Below, in pieces: positions 36,409 through 45,931 of a stretch of 56,094 nt of DNA (positions are counted from its first letter, which is position 1; every line of letters begins with the position of its first letter). Below the pieces are notes generated by a model that was given only the letters and a program-made list of their open reading frames with translations, did not search any database and had not been told where the DNA came from. The stretch is from positions 1 through 56,094 of the forward strand of contig JAITII010000113.1 in NCBI GenBank assembly GCA_031279515.1, given 5' to 3'. The DNA comes from Deltaproteobacteria bacterium. Its GTDB lineage: Bacteria > Desulfobacterota > Desulfarculia > Adiutricales > Adiutricaceae. The translations under genes were made by a program, and so were the position numbers.

Positions 36409-37893
36409 ATGACCCTAGCCTCCTTTGTTTTCCATCTAGCCGCCCCTCTCCTTTTGCTGGTTTTGGGTTTGGTTCTCTATACGATGACGCCCATACTCCG
36501 ACCTTCCTGGGGACCCTGGTTCATTACGGCTTGCGTCCTGTACGAGGGCTATGTAGTTTTTATCTACAGTATGTGGCGTAAGGCCAAGGCCTCCCAAGCC
36601 GCCCTAAAGGCGCCCAATAAGAACCAAAAAGAGACCTCTATTGAGGATAATGAGAAAAAAGGCCAAGGTGAGGAGAGCTCTCTTTTGACTGTTACGGGTA
36701 AGGCCCTGGAGTCTTACCACAGGTCTTTTTTGGAAAAGCCCGCGGGTATTGATCTAGATAATGACCAAAAATTGGAAGAATCAGAAATAGAGTCCCGTGC
36801 CCCTCTTGTGTCACAACCGGAGGAGGGCTCAAGCTTTAGTGGGGATTCGAGTATAGGTGAGAGTCCAAGCTCCCAAGAGACTTCGAGCTTAAAAGAGGGC
36901 GCGAGCGCTTACGAGAGCTCTAAGGTTAATGGGCCTGAGGAAAAGAGTAAAGCACCTTATGATCCCTTAAGTGCCACAAAACCAGAAGGCTGTCTTTCCC
37001 TGACGGTCATAAGCATCTCGCTCATATTGGGGATATGCTTTATCTATATCACGGACATTAGCTCTTTGGGGATAAAGGTACTGTTAAAGAGGTTTGTCAA
37101 CACGGGCCAATGGGTGGCCATGGGGCTAACCATCTATTTGGCTTTGGAGCTACGGCGGCCTGACAAGGGCTTTAGAGGCGCCTTCTTGGTGGTGGGATTT
37201 ATAGTATTCGGTTTGCTTGTTCTGGTATTGGGAAAAAATTACTATTCCGCCAAGGTTTTAATACTCACAATAGTTACTATGAGTATCCTCATGGTGGGCT
37301 ACTGGCGCCTTAAGGTGACCCTTTTGGGGGCTTTAATCATCTACCTGGGCCTGTGCTTTTATGCGGTAAAGACTGAGTCCATAAGCCTTTATCCCCTCTT
37401 TACCTGGGTGTTTATAAGCCACGGAGAGCTGGCTCTTTCCTATACAGTTATCCTCCAGCAGATGGTCATGAACCTGGCGGGACTATGGGGCACAGGAGGT
37501 GCGTATATAGCCGAGGTGGGCCTTGTGGAGGCGGATAATATGGCTCTAAACGGCATCCCCTATCTGGCGCTTTTAGTTGGCAATGTGGGGGTCGTAGCCT
37601 ATCTGGTTCTCTTAGCTGTGTTCATGGGTTTTCTGTTGATGGATTCTTTTAAGAACCCCAGCTTTAACGCCAGGGGAGTTGCCTTAGGGCTTTGGTGTTT
37701 TATCGGTATCAATCAGTACCTGTCTCTGTTTGTCCTTGCCTCCCCTAGGATACTTATGATCTGGGAAGACCCCTACGGGCTTCCCTTTATAGGAAGCTTC
37801 CAGTCTGGAGTCCAGCTTTTAATATTGGCTATAGTTATTGTTTATCGGAAAGAAAAGCTTTTGGAACCCAATATAGAGGCCAAAAAAGAGTGA
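36409..37893 (+). CDS. Divergent SEDS-like (FtsW/RodA-like) polytopic membrane protein
   Basis: 494 residues. Two N-terminal helices (about 5-25 and 33-52) are followed by a long hydrophilic, Ser/Glu-rich linker (55-195) and about eight helices (200-485). The C-terminal half follows the SEDS pattern: MNLAGLWGTGGA compares with FtsW GELWGxGxG, an acidic loop EADN (D376) with the catalytic-loop Asp region, GVALGLWCFIGINQYLSLFVLA with the Q-xx-xN helix, and YGLPFIGSFQSGVQLLI with GLPLPFISYGGSSLL. SEDS proteins polymerise peptidoglycan glycan strands. Here several signature residues are lost, so it may have another role. No PBP2/FtsI partner lies beside it. Assignment is inference from pattern. 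Confidence 0.6.
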   Translation: MTLASFVFHLAAPLLLLVLGLVLYTMTPILRPSWGPWFITACVLYEGYVVFIYSMWRKAKASQAALKAPNKNQKETSIEDNEKKGQGEESSLLTVTGKALESYHRSFLEKPAGIDLDNDQKLEESEIESRAPLVSQPEEGSSFSGDSSIGESPSSQETSSLKEGASAYESSKVNGPEEKSKAPYDPLSATKPEGCLSLTVISISLILGICFIYITDISSLGIKVLLKRFVNTGQWVAMGLTIYLALELRRPDKGFRGAFLVVGFIVFGLLVLVLGKNYYSAKVLILTIVTMSILMVGYWRLKVTLLGALIIYLGLCFYAVKTESISLYPLFTWVFISHGELALSYTVILQQMVMNLAGLWGTGGAYIAEVGLVEADNMALNGIPYLALLVGNVGVVAYLVLLAVFMGFLLMDSFKNPSFNARGVALGLWCFIGINQYLSLFVLASPRILMIWEDPYGLPFIGSFQSGVQLLILAIVIVYRKEKLLEPNIEAKKE

Positions 37894-37961
37894 TACTGGA
37901 GCATTTTTTTTAAAAATTCCATTGCATAAGCCTCAATTGAAGGTGTTTTAGGGTAATTTTT

Positions 37962-38552
37962 ATGGCTGAAAAACGCGTTATCATTTATTGCGGGATCTTC
38001 GATGAAGAGCTGGAACTTGCTTTGGCGCCACTTTCCCACCGCTACGAGATAACTTTTATTCGTCTTAAGCCAGGCTACCATTGCCTCATAGAAGAATTGG
38101 AAGCCAGGCTCCAAGAGGCCCTGGCAAGCGACCTTATCAAAGATAAAAAAGATGTGCGGCTCTTTTTCGGTCAGAAGTGTCTGCCGGATATGCCTGAGTT
38201 TGCAAAAAAGCACGGGGTAAAAGTACTGCCAACCGGCAATTGCTTATCCGCCATGGTGGGGGATAAAAAACTTGTGGAATTGGAAAGAAATAGGACCATT
38301 GTTTTAACTCCAGCCTGGATACGCAAGATGTTCCTGAGCCCCGAAGGCATACCTGCCACCAGCAGCTGGGATGCCGCGGATTTCAGGATGAACTTTGGAC
38401 GCTATGACCGGGTCCTGGTCCTGGAGACCACAGAGCCCCCCACAGACGAGGAGATCCTAGAGACATTCGACCTTTTGGGAAACCCCATCATAGAGTTCGA
38501 GCCGGCCACCTTAGACCATTTCAATAAACTGGTGGAAGAATTCCTAGCCTAA
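37962..38552 (+). CDS. DUF1638 domain protein
   Basis: 196 residues. RVIIYCGIFDEELELAL, HCLIEELEARL, LFFGQKCLPDM and the GNCLSAMVGDKK block match DUF1638, a family found in anaerobes and methanogens often near corrinoid or methyltransferase genes. Conserved cysteines (10, 48, 73 and 90) could bind metal. Function is not established. ATG at 37962 follows AGGGTAATTTTT. It lies 68 bp after the SEDS-like gene on the same strand. Confidence 0.75.
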   Translation: MAEKRVIIYCGIFDEELELALAPLSHRYEITFIRLKPGYHCLIEELEARLQEALASDLIKDKKDVRLFFGQKCLPDMPEFAKKHGVKVLPTGNCLSAMVGDKKLVELERNRTIVLTPAWIRKMFLSPEGIPATSSWDAADFRMNFGRYDRVLVLETTEPPTDEEILETFDLLGNPIIEFEPATLDHFNKLVEEFLA

Positions 38553-38679
38553 AAAGTCGGCTGTTTGCCTATGGGGAAATTTTAAGATACTATAAGGATT
38601 ATCTGGTTACTTTTTCTGTTTAGGAAATTTTGGCCAAGTTTTTAAAGCTTATCTGCGTGAAGAAGTAAAAAAGGTTAAG

Positions 38680-39279
38680 GTGGACAGGATGAAAGCAAAA
38701 TTGGAGGCCCCGAATCTGGAGCAACTTTTTACCGAGGCTAGGACCTTTAACAAGTTTACCCCCAAGGAAGTGGACGACGACACAATAAGTGCCCTTTACA
38801 ATCTCTTAAAATGGGGACCTACGGCGGTTAACTGCCAGCCCGGTCGCTACGTCTTCGTGCGCTCAGCGGAGGCTAAAAAGAGGCTTTTGCCATGCCTGAG
38901 CCCGGGCAACGTTCCCAAGGTGGAAAATGCGCCGGTGACGGTAATCATGGCTTACGACACCAAGTTCTACGACTACCTTCCGGAACAGTGGACCGCCTAC
39001 GATGCGGCGGCCCCTTATTTACAAGACCCCGCATTGGCGGCAAGCACTGCTTTTAGAAATGGCTCTCTAGAGGGCGCTTATCTTATCCTGGCGGCAAGAG
39101 CCCTGGGGTTGGATTGCGGGCCCATGAGCGGCTTTGACAACGCCAAGGTGGACGCCGAATTTTTTCCCGACGGACGCTTCAAGAGTAATTTTCTCATAAA
39201 CGTGGGTTATGGCCTAGAGGGTGGCTACTATCCCAGAGGTCCGCGTTTAAGCTTCGAGACTGTGGCTAAAATTCTGTAA
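38680..39279 (+). CDS. RutE/HadB-type nitroreductase-family oxidoreductase
   Basis: 199 residues. ARTFNKFTPKEV, LLKWGPTAVNCQPGRYVFV, GAYLILAARALGLDCGPMSGFD and KSNFLINVGYG are the hallmark of the RutE-like subgroup (malonic semialdehyde reductase / FMN nitroreductase, about 196 residues). No other rut genes are nearby, so a pyrimidine role is not implied. GTG start at 38680, with an ATG nine bases later as alternative. A terminator follows the gene. Confidence 0.88.
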   Translation: MDRMKAKLEAPNLEQLFTEARTFNKFTPKEVDDDTISALYNLLKWGPTAVNCQPGRYVFVRSAEAKKRLLPCLSPGNVPKVENAPVTVIMAYDTKFYDYLPEQWTAYDAAAPYLQDPALAASTAFRNGSLEGAYLILAARALGLDCGPMSGFDNAKVDAEFFPDGRFKSNFLINVGYGLEGGYYPRGPRLSFETVAKIL

Positions 39280-39336
39280 TAAATTTCCGTAAGGTAATAA
39301 AGGTTCTAAACCAAAAGGCCCATGTGGATAATTCCA

Positions 39337-39381
39337 AAACCCCAAAAGTGCTAGAGTGCTCTAGCTATTTGGGGTTTTTTT
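39337..39381 (+). terminator. Intrinsic terminator after RutE-like gene
   Basis: AAAACCCCAAA pairs with TTTGGGGTTTT, with a CTAGAG/CTCTAG inner stem, ending in seven T. Confidence 0.88.
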
Positions 39382-39999
39382 ATTTAAAATATTTCATAGC
39401 TTTTTGTGAGAAAAATTTTTGGCCCGTTTTGGCGTGAATTCCAAAGTATAGAATAGTTCCGAGCTAGATTTGAAGTAGATTTGAAAATTTCAGCTAAGTT
39501 TAAAAATCTAGTATTTTAGAATTAAAAAAACCACAAGAAGGCTTCCACTTATAAATGGCATAGAGTATGTCGATATTAATATTTGGAAAGTACTCATAAA
39601 TAAAAAATAAAATTACATTATAAATAGAAAAATGTGTAAATTACAAAATATATAATTAGTTATAGAATTTTTGTGAGTTGAAGTCTATTGTAAATTTTAA
39701 AATGGGCAAAAAATTATGTACCGAAAGGAACTTTTTTTTATTTATAAAAAACAAAAAAATTTATAGATGGTATTTTCTGGCCTGGCTCTCACGTATATAG
39801 TGGATAAATTTTTAAATAATGCTATATATAGTGGATCAAGATATTGTCTTGATGTAAATGACTCTTTTTATCGCCTTTGATTCAGAAATGAAACTCTTGA
39901 CTAAAATTTATGAATAGAATATTATTGCGTATGTTACTTAAAGAGCTCGGGTAAGTAAAATTTTCTTTCGCTATGCTAACTCTTGCATAGCTCTCCATA
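39382..39999. other. Gene-free AT-rich region upstream of second riboswitch
   Basis: 618 bp with very high A+T. It should hold the promoter for the btuBCDF-like operon near its right end. No gene or repeat recognised. Confidence 0.5.
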
Positions 40000-40170
40000 A
40001 CGAACAGGTTAATCTCTTTTATTAGAGTGGGAATCTCGTTAAAATCGAGAGCGAACCCATCACTGTGATAACCTTAAGGGTATGTCCTTAATTGTTCCTC
40101 GCCTTGGCCAGCTACAAAAACGCCAAGGGCGCGGGGACTTAGGTGTTAGCCAGAATACCGACCAGTTCGT
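40000..40170 (+). promoter_or_regulatory. Cobalamin (B12) riboswitch aptamer upstream of second TonB receptor operon
   Basis: GGGAATCTCGTTAAAATCGA, CCCATCACTGTGATAACC and a B12-box-like TTAGCCAGAATACCGACC occur in order. P1 closes as ACGAAC (40000-40005) with GTTCGT (40165-40170). A downstream AAACAAT/ATTGTTT pairing (about 40187-40239) may be the alternative structure, and a terminator follows. Confidence 0.92.
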
Positions 40171-40279
40171 GCTTTGGTCATGGAAGCTAAACAATGTCTA
40201 AATTTGCAAAAAGGGGACGCGCAAAGTTGCGATTGTTTAGTGATCCAATAGAAGCCAAAAGAGATTTTGGGTATAAGGG

Positions 40280-40317
40280 AGCCTAGATCATTTAGAGAAT
40301 GATTCTAGGCTTTTTTG
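40280..40317 (+). terminator. Riboswitch terminator in leader of btuB-like gene
   Basis: AGCCTAGATCATT pairs with AATGATTCTAGGCT (one bulge) around a short loop, then TTTTTT. It lies between aptamer and the ATG at 40374, so it is the transcription-off platform. This also rules out a start at 40299, which falls inside the stem. Confidence 0.9.
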
Positions 40318-40373
40318 CTTTGTTTTTATCAAATTTCCTGTATAATAGGAAATTACAAACTAAAAGGTTTTTT

Positions 40374-42545
40374 ATGAGAACTACTAAAGGTATTATTTGG
40401 GCATTCACTTTTTTAGTTATTTCAGGTTTGATATTTCATGGGACTGTCAAGGCCCAAGAAACTGGAACAACAGGTTCTGCAACACTATCTACGGTTTTTG
40501 TTCAGGCAGAAATAGAGATGCAGGAAAGGCCTGGCGGCTTTATTTATAGAAATTCAAGAACTGGCGTCTTAGGTAGTATAGATACCATGGACATCCCCTT
40601 TACCCAATTCAACTATACGGAACAAACTGTAGAGGACTTTGGTCTTTCAAGCTTACCATTGAACCTTGTGCTGGTCAATAATCCCTCCATTAGGTCCAGC
40701 AACACCTCTCCTCTTTACAGTGATTTCTCCATTCGCGGTATAAATGCCAATGGAAATAACTTCTATTTAAATGGCGTCCCAAACCTTTTTGCGCAATTTT
40801 TGACGCCTCCTAACCATATCATTCAGAGCATAGATGTTATTTCAGGACCCAATACAGTACTTTTTGGTTCCACCACCTCGGTTAATGGCACTAACGGTTA
40901 TACTGCACCAAATGGTATAATAAGCGTCACTACTAAAAGAGCCACAATCGAACCTGTAACAAGATATACTCAAACATTTTCAGGGAGAGGTGCCTTTGGA
41001 GAGTATATTGACATTGGCAGACGTTTTGGCCAGGGGAACGCTTGGGGGGTCAGATTAAACGCGGAATATTTAGACGGAGACATGGCAGTTGCAGGCATGG
41101 TTAAAAAAGCGAGAAATATTTTCATCGATGTTGACCATGCGGGAGAAAATAGCATAACCAATTTCTTTGGCGGCTATTTCGATGTGCAGGTCAGTGAAGG
41201 TCAAAGATGGTTCAACTTGAGTAGCGCCAGTACGGCCATCATGGCAGCGCCTGATTCCAAAAGGAGTTTCTCTTATGATGGCATGATTAAAGTTATGCAC
41301 GGTGTTCTTTTGACTTTAAACCATGACCACAAGATAAATGATAACTGGAATGTGTTTTTAACTACAGGCATGACCGATAGAAACGGTTATAGATCGGATG
41401 ATATAGGCGGTTCTCTGGCATTTAATGGGAATACCGGGATTATAAATGATCAGATGATGACCTGCTTGGAAGCCAACAGAAATGAATATTTACAGATTGG
41501 CGTAAGAGGAAAGGTGGCACTAGGAGAAGTCATAAACAATTTGAGCTTGGTCTGGGACTGGTCCTTCACCAGGAATTACATGACGGAAGTAGATCTTGCC
41601 CTGGGAACCCTCACCGGAAGTATCTTCACAGGGGTAACTGCTAATGTACCTATCCCTGGTGCCGGCCCGGCGCTTCTTATAAATGATGAGTATACCCAAT
41701 CAATTACCTTGGCCGATCACCTTGAGTACAAACAGTTTGGTTTGATTGTTGCCATGCAATACCGCCGCAATAAATTCAGGGCATACAATACTTCCCGGCA
41801 AGTGACGGAAGATAGTAAACATAACGGCATAAGCCCTAGTTTTGCCATCACTTTCAAGCCATTAGACAATTTGCTAATTTACGCCAGCCATTCCCAAGGT
41901 TACACCAGGGCCAGGACTGTGGGTACAGCTTATGCCAACAGAGGAGAACTTATGCATCCACTGAAAAATAAGCAGTTTGAAATCGGCGCGAAATATGAAA
42001 CTGATGCCCTTATTGCAACCCTTAGCCTTTTTAGTGTAGATCAAGGACTTACCCGTGACGAAACCATAGACGGTCTAAACTATTTGAGAGTCGACGGGAA
42101 AAGTGACTACAAGGGGGTAGAATTAAACGTTAACGGTCAACTCACCGACAAGTGGAGTATTATGGGAGGCTTTTTATACCTCAATGCCAAGCGTAAAAAC
42201 ACTACCGGTGGAAGATACGACAACATGTATGTTCAAGGAGTTGCTAAATGGAGCGGGGTTATAGCCACTGAATACGCCATAACGGAAAATGACGTTGCCA
42301 TGGGGCGCGTGGTTTATACCGGTCCTGCTTACGTTACCGATGCAAATAAAGTAGAGCTTCCCAGTTGGGTTTCCTTGGACCTGGGTTTCAAACATAAGAT
42401 AGACTTAGACCCTGTAGACATCACCTTGAGCGCTACTTGCTTTAATGTACTAGGTAATGATTATTGGCTGGGCCGGGGAGGAACAAATGTGATTGGTCTT
42501 TCCATGCCTAGGACATTTGCAATAACTGCGCAGTTTGATTTTTAA
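40374..42545 (+). CDS. TonB-dependent receptor, corrinoid-regulated (siderophore-receptor type)
   Basis: About 723 residues from the ATG at 40374 (AAAGG upstream). Signal peptide to about residue 25 (VKAQ). Plug domain with FSIRGINANGNNFYLNGVPN, IDVISGPNTVLFGS and GIISVTTKRA; barrel ends ITAQFDF. The plug resembles TonB-dependent siderophore receptors rather than classic BtuB. Yet it is the first gene after a cobalamin riboswitch and precedes a BtuCDF-type importer, so a cobamide, cobinamide or corrinoid-like chelate is the best guess. The two receptors in this window are not close copies (plug and size differ). Confidence 0.88.
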   Translation: MRTTKGIIWAFTFLVISGLIFHGTVKAQETGTTGSATLSTVFVQAEIEMQERPGGFIYRNSRTGVLGSIDTMDIPFTQFNYTEQTVEDFGLSSLPLNLVLVNNPSIRSSNTSPLYSDFSIRGINANGNNFYLNGVPNLFAQFLTPPNHIIQSIDVISGPNTVLFGSTTSVNGTNGYTAPNGIISVTTKRATIEPVTRYTQTFSGRGAFGEYIDIGRRFGQGNAWGVRLNAEYLDGDMAVAGMVKKARNIFIDVDHAGENSITNFFGGYFDVQVSEGQRWFNLSSASTAIMAAPDSKRSFSYDGMIKVMHGVLLTLNHDHKINDNWNVFLTTGMTDRNGYRSDDIGGSLAFNGNTGIINDQMMTCLEANRNEYLQIGVRGKVALGEVINNLSLVWDWSFTRNYMTEVDLALGTLTGSIFTGVTANVPIPGAGPALLINDEYTQSITLADHLEYKQFGLIVAMQYRRNKFRAYNTSRQVTEDSKHNGISPSFAITFKPLDNLLIYASHSQGYTRARTVGTAYANRGELMHPLKNKQFEIGAKYETDALIATLSLFSVDQGLTRDETIDGLNYLRVDGKSDYKGVELNVNGQLTDKWSIMGGFLYLNAKRKNTTGGRYDNMYVQGVAKWSGVIATEYAITENDVAMGRVVYTGPAYVTDANKVELPSWVSLDLGFKHKIDLDPVDITLSATCFNVLGNDYWLGRGGTNVIGLSMPRTFAITAQFDF

Positions 42546-42566
42546 TTTTTAATAGAGGATATAACC

Positions 42567-43619
42567 CTGCTCGAACAACAGTACCAATCCAGAAACAGTA
42601 AGAAAATAGTCTTTATCTTGCTTGCTGTTTTGCTAATAATTATCCTGGGGATATGTTTCACCACCTTAGGTATGGATAAAAGCGTTTTCCAGACTATAAA
42701 GGCCCTGGATGCATATTTTCACGGGACTTTAGAGGGAAGTGAGGATGCCGCAGTCAACAAGATAATCCTTCTGTTGCGTCTGCCTCGCATAACCTTAGCA
42801 ATACTTGCAGGAATCGGATTATCTATAGCCGGTGCCATAATGCAGTCCGTGACACGAAACCCCTTGGTAAGTCCTTTTACCCTTGGTATTTCTTCTGCAG
42901 CGGCATTTGGAGCTTCCATTTGTATAGTTTTCGGGCAGGGATCCTTTTTTGATAGTGATGCGGGCATTATATTCTGCGCCTTTGTATCATCTCTTATTTG
43001 TGTCTTTACGGTATATTCAATATCAAATAAAATTGGTATCAATCCTACAGTGATAGTGCTTGTAGGAATTTCTCTTAACTATTTCTTTAGCGCACTGACA
43101 GCTACTATTGAATTTTTTGCCAAACAGCATAAGCTGGAAGAGGTTGTGCAATGGACTTTTGGAACCTTTAATAAAAGTTCATGGAACAGCGTTATAGTTT
43201 GTGGCATCATTGTTACGGTTTGTTTAGTATTCATTTTTAGGTATAACCTTAAACTAGACGTCATTGCCTTAAATGACGACGAAACAGCCAAAAGCCTTGG
43301 GATAAATCCTGAGACAATACGAACCGTTAGCGGGTTTTTGGCTGTGCTAATTACAGCCACCATCATAAGTTTTACAGGTGTTATAGGTTTTGTAGGTCTT
43401 ATAGCACCGCACATGGCAAGGATTATTATTGGCAACCAGCATAAATATTTTATTCCTTTTGCCGGTTTATTGGGTGCAATTCTCTTACTTTGTGCTGATA
43501 CCATAGGAAGATTTGTATTGTATCCAGTTAATATTCCGGTTGGTATAATTGTTTCTTTCTTAGGCGTTCCCCTATTTGTTCACTTGATACTCTCAGCCGG
43601 AAAGGAAAGTATGAACTGA
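42567..43619 (+). CDS. btuC: FecCD/BtuC-type ABC importer permease
   Basis: About 350 residues. Blocks LRLPRITLAILAGIGLSIAG, MQSVTRNPLVSPFTLGISSAA, LNDDETAKSLGIN and GFVGLIAPHMAR mark the FecCD/BtuC family, with about ten helices. No ATG precedes the first helix. The first ordinary start, TTG at 42618, would cut into helix 1 and has no ribosome site. A CTG at 42567, eight bases after AGAGG, gives the usual basic N-terminus (LLEQQYQSRNSKK). I therefore propose the CTG start, with ATA at 42561 as a weaker option. The stop overlaps the next ATG (TGATG). Confidence 0.9.
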   Translation: MLEQQYQSRNSKKIVFILLAVLLIIILGICFTTLGMDKSVFQTIKALDAYFHGTLEGSEDAAVNKIILLLRLPRITLAILAGIGLSIAGAIMQSVTRNPLVSPFTLGISSAAAFGASICIVFGQGSFFDSDAGIIFCAFVSSLICVFTVYSISNKIGINPTVIVLVGISLNYFFSALTATIEFFAKQHKLEEVVQWTFGTFNKSSWNSVIVCGIIVTVCLVFIFRYNLKLDVIALNDDETAKSLGINPETIRTVSGFLAVLITATIISFTGVIGFVGLIAPHMARIIIGNQHKYFIPFAGLLGAILLLCADTIGRFVLYPVNIPVGIIVSFLGVPLFVHLILSAGKESMN

Positions 43620-44380
43620 TGCTGGAAATAAATAGTCTTCATTTTTCCTATAAAAATGGTCATCCGGTTTTAACTGACATATCATTTAAGGTTAAAAAAG
43701 GGGAGATCTTAGGTATAGTTGGACCCAACGGAACCGGTAAAACTACACTATTAAAAACAATTAACAAACTTCTCATACCTCAAGAGGGAAAAATACTCTT
43801 TGATGGCAAGGATATTGCCGAGCTTTCTATCAAGGAAAACGCCCAGCTAATGGCTTACGTGCCACAATATTCAAGTAGTTTTTTCCCCATGAAAGTTATA
43901 GACTGCGTGATGATGGGAAGGGTTCCTTATTCCCAGCGGAAGTACACCAAAAGGGACAAAGAGCTGGTGTTTTCTATCATAGAGGAAACCAATTTAGTGG
44001 AGTTTGCCTTTAGAAATATCAAAGAAATAAGTGGTGGTGAAAGACAACTGGTCTATATTGCAAGGGCAATGGCCCAACAGCCAAAGATAATCATCTTAGA
44101 TGAGCCTACAAGTAGTCTAGATCTTAAAAATCAGCTTTTTATCTTAAATACCATATCAAATATGGCAAGGGATGGAGAGTATTCAATACTAATGACTCTT
44201 CATGACCTTAACCTTGCTTCTATGTTCTGTGACAAGCTTTTAATGCTTAAAAATAGCCGCATATTTGCTTACGGTGATCCTCAGGATATCTTGACCCAAG
44301 AAAATGTTGACATCATCTATGGAGTTAGAACCAGTGTTACCACAGAAGACGGATACAAGCATATCCGCCTTTTAAAGTGA
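43619..44380 (+). CDS. btuD: FecE/BtuD-type ABC importer ATPase
   Basis: 253 residues. Walker A GPNGTGKTTLLK, Q-loop near YVPQYSSSFFP, signature SGGERQLVYIARAMAQQ and Walker B IIILDEPTSSLD. Typical of B12/siderophore importers. Its ATG overlaps the permease stop by one base. The next gene starts 20 bp later. Confidence 0.93.
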   Translation: MLEINSLHFSYKNGHPVLTDISFKVKKGEILGIVGPNGTGKTTLLKTINKLLIPQEGKILFDGKDIAELSIKENAQLMAYVPQYSSSFFPMKVIDCVMMGRVPYSQRKYTKRDKELVFSIIEETNLVEFAFRNIKEISGGERQLVYIARAMAQQPKIIILDEPTSSLDLKNQLFILNTISNMARDGEYSILMTLHDLNLASMFCDKLLMLKNSRIFAYGDPQDILTQENVDIIYGVRTSVTTEDGYKHIRLLK

Positions 44381-44400
44381 TTTTATTTTGGGAGTTTAAG

Positions 44401-45474
44401 GTGAAAATATTTTATTTTGTGTTTTCGGCGCTCATTTTAGTTCTTGCAGGATGCCAGAATAGTAATAATACGCCTAATGCCAATGAAGAAACCCAGGTAG
44501 TAGTAGATAGCATAGGCCGCCAGGTCACCTTACCCAAACCAGTTACAAGAGCTGTGATAGCCAATGGCTACAACCTTGAACTAGTCAATGCTATTGGCGC
44601 CATAGATACAATTGTAGGGGTAGATTATATTACTTTTGGTGATATAGATGCCTACGGGAGATATTTTAGCGAAGATTCCATTATAGGAATGGATGCAAGC
44701 GAATTAAACTACGAAAAAATAATTGAGCTTAACCCACAAGTGCTCATTCTTACTGGCAATGGAACCTGGCAAGACGCCGAAGAAAAGCTAGCGCCTTTTG
44801 GCATCAAGGTTTTAGTTCTAAATGCTTATTATACAAGCGAGTTTCGTGAAAATTGGGCCCTGGCAGGAAAAGTCTTTGGAAAGGAAATAGAGGCTAGTGA
44901 GTATATAGATTATTTTGACGAAAAACTAGCTTACATTCAAGAGCAGCTTAAAGATGTTCCCAAAAAAACTCTCTATTATGAATATAAACATATGGGTAAC
45001 ACCACCATCCCAGGTGATTATTTCTATAATATGGTAATTTATGCCGGTGCCCAAAATATTTTTGATGATGCCATCAACGTAGAGATAGATCCTGAGATAG
45101 TAGTATTGCGAAATCCGGAATATATTGTGAGGGTCGGGACCGACAATCTTAGCGGCCGCTATGTGCCCCCCACTCTGGAAGAATTTCAAAGGAGAAAGGA
45201 TGAAATAATCAGAAGGCCAGGTTGGGATGAGATCCAGGCGGTAAAAAATGACCGCATACTTCTTCTTTCCCACTACACCCAAGGGGCAGCTTCCAAGCTT
45301 GTGGGCACAATGTATATAGCCAAATTTCTCTACCCGGAGCATCTGCCTGATTTGAATCCGGAAGAGGTGTTTAAGACCTGGCTAGAAAGGTTCCAAAAAT
45401 TTCCTTATATAAAAGGCCACACTGTGCCTGCCTTTCCCCTAGATAACCCCCCTGACAGCCAAAAGGACTCTTAA
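44401..45474 (+). CDS. btuF: BtuF/FecB-type substrate-binding lipoprotein
   Basis: About 357 residues. Lipobox LAGC within the first 20 residues after GTG at 44401 (GGAG upstream); an ATG at 44377 would put eight extra residues before the signal and overlaps btuD. Blocks VVVDSIGRQVTLPKP and ELNYEKIIELNPQVLILTG fit the periplasmic-binding family of B12, heme and Fe-chelates. Last gene of the operon; ligand assigned by riboswitch only. Confidence 0.9.
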   Translation: MKIFYFVFSALILVLAGCQNSNNTPNANEETQVVVDSIGRQVTLPKPVTRAVIANGYNLELVNAIGAIDTIVGVDYITFGDIDAYGRYFSEDSIIGMDASELNYEKIIELNPQVLILTGNGTWQDAEEKLAPFGIKVLVLNAYYTSEFRENWALAGKVFGKEIEASEYIDYFDEKLAYIQEQLKDVPKKTLYYEYKHMGNTTIPGDYFYNMVIYAGAQNIFDDAINVEIDPEIVVLRNPEYIVRVGTDNLSGRYVPPTLEEFQRRKDEIIRRPGWDEIQAVKNDRILLLSHYTQGAASKLVGTMYIAKFLYPEHLPDLNPEEVFKTWLERFQKFPYIKGHTVPAFPLDNPPDSQKDS

Positions 45475-45863
45475 GACCATATAGGCCTTCTTTCTTAGCC
45501 AAGCCCTATTTTTCTCTTTAATTAGTGCTGCCTAGAATATGGCTACAAGATATTGATGAAGAATCGTAAAATTTATATTAATATACCTTTTTATATTTAA
45601 TTATACTTAAATATACTTTTTATTTATCTTTTTATCTGACAATAAACTTTCAATGTGATTTTTAACTAGTTTTTTTAGAAAAAAACTATATTAATATTTA
45701 TTTAGTAGATTATATTTTTTAATGACAATATAATATTGAAACTAGTTCTAGATATATGAAATATCGCTATTTTCGCTCTATCCTCTCCAGGTATTTCCCA
45801 AAGACGCACTTTTCCCTCTTTAGCTAAAGGCACCTTTTTGGGCCGTTAGCTATTCTCTTTGCA
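45475..45863. other. Gene-free AT-rich region between two convergent genes
   Basis: 389 bp, extremely AT-rich in its first 250 bp. It separates the btuF-type gene from the minus-strand terminator of the PxxKW gene. No separate plus-strand terminator seen. Confidence 0.5.
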
Positions 45864-45896
45864 TAAAAAAAGGGGGATTTAGAGAAAATCCCCCTT
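45864..45896 (-). terminator. Intrinsic terminator after PxxKW gene
   Basis: Minus strand: AAGGGGGATTT stem, short loop, AAATCCCCCTT and a run of T. It lies 36 bp past the stop at 45932. Confidence 0.9.
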
Positions 45897-45931
45897 GAAA
45901 TATAGCTAAAAAGCGCCCCAAAGAGAGGGGT

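Noticed and set aside
40299..40373. N-terminal extension of the second TonB receptor
   Set aside because: The ATG at 40299 lies in the riboswitch terminator stem. The ATG at 40374 has AAAGG and begins a normal signal peptide.
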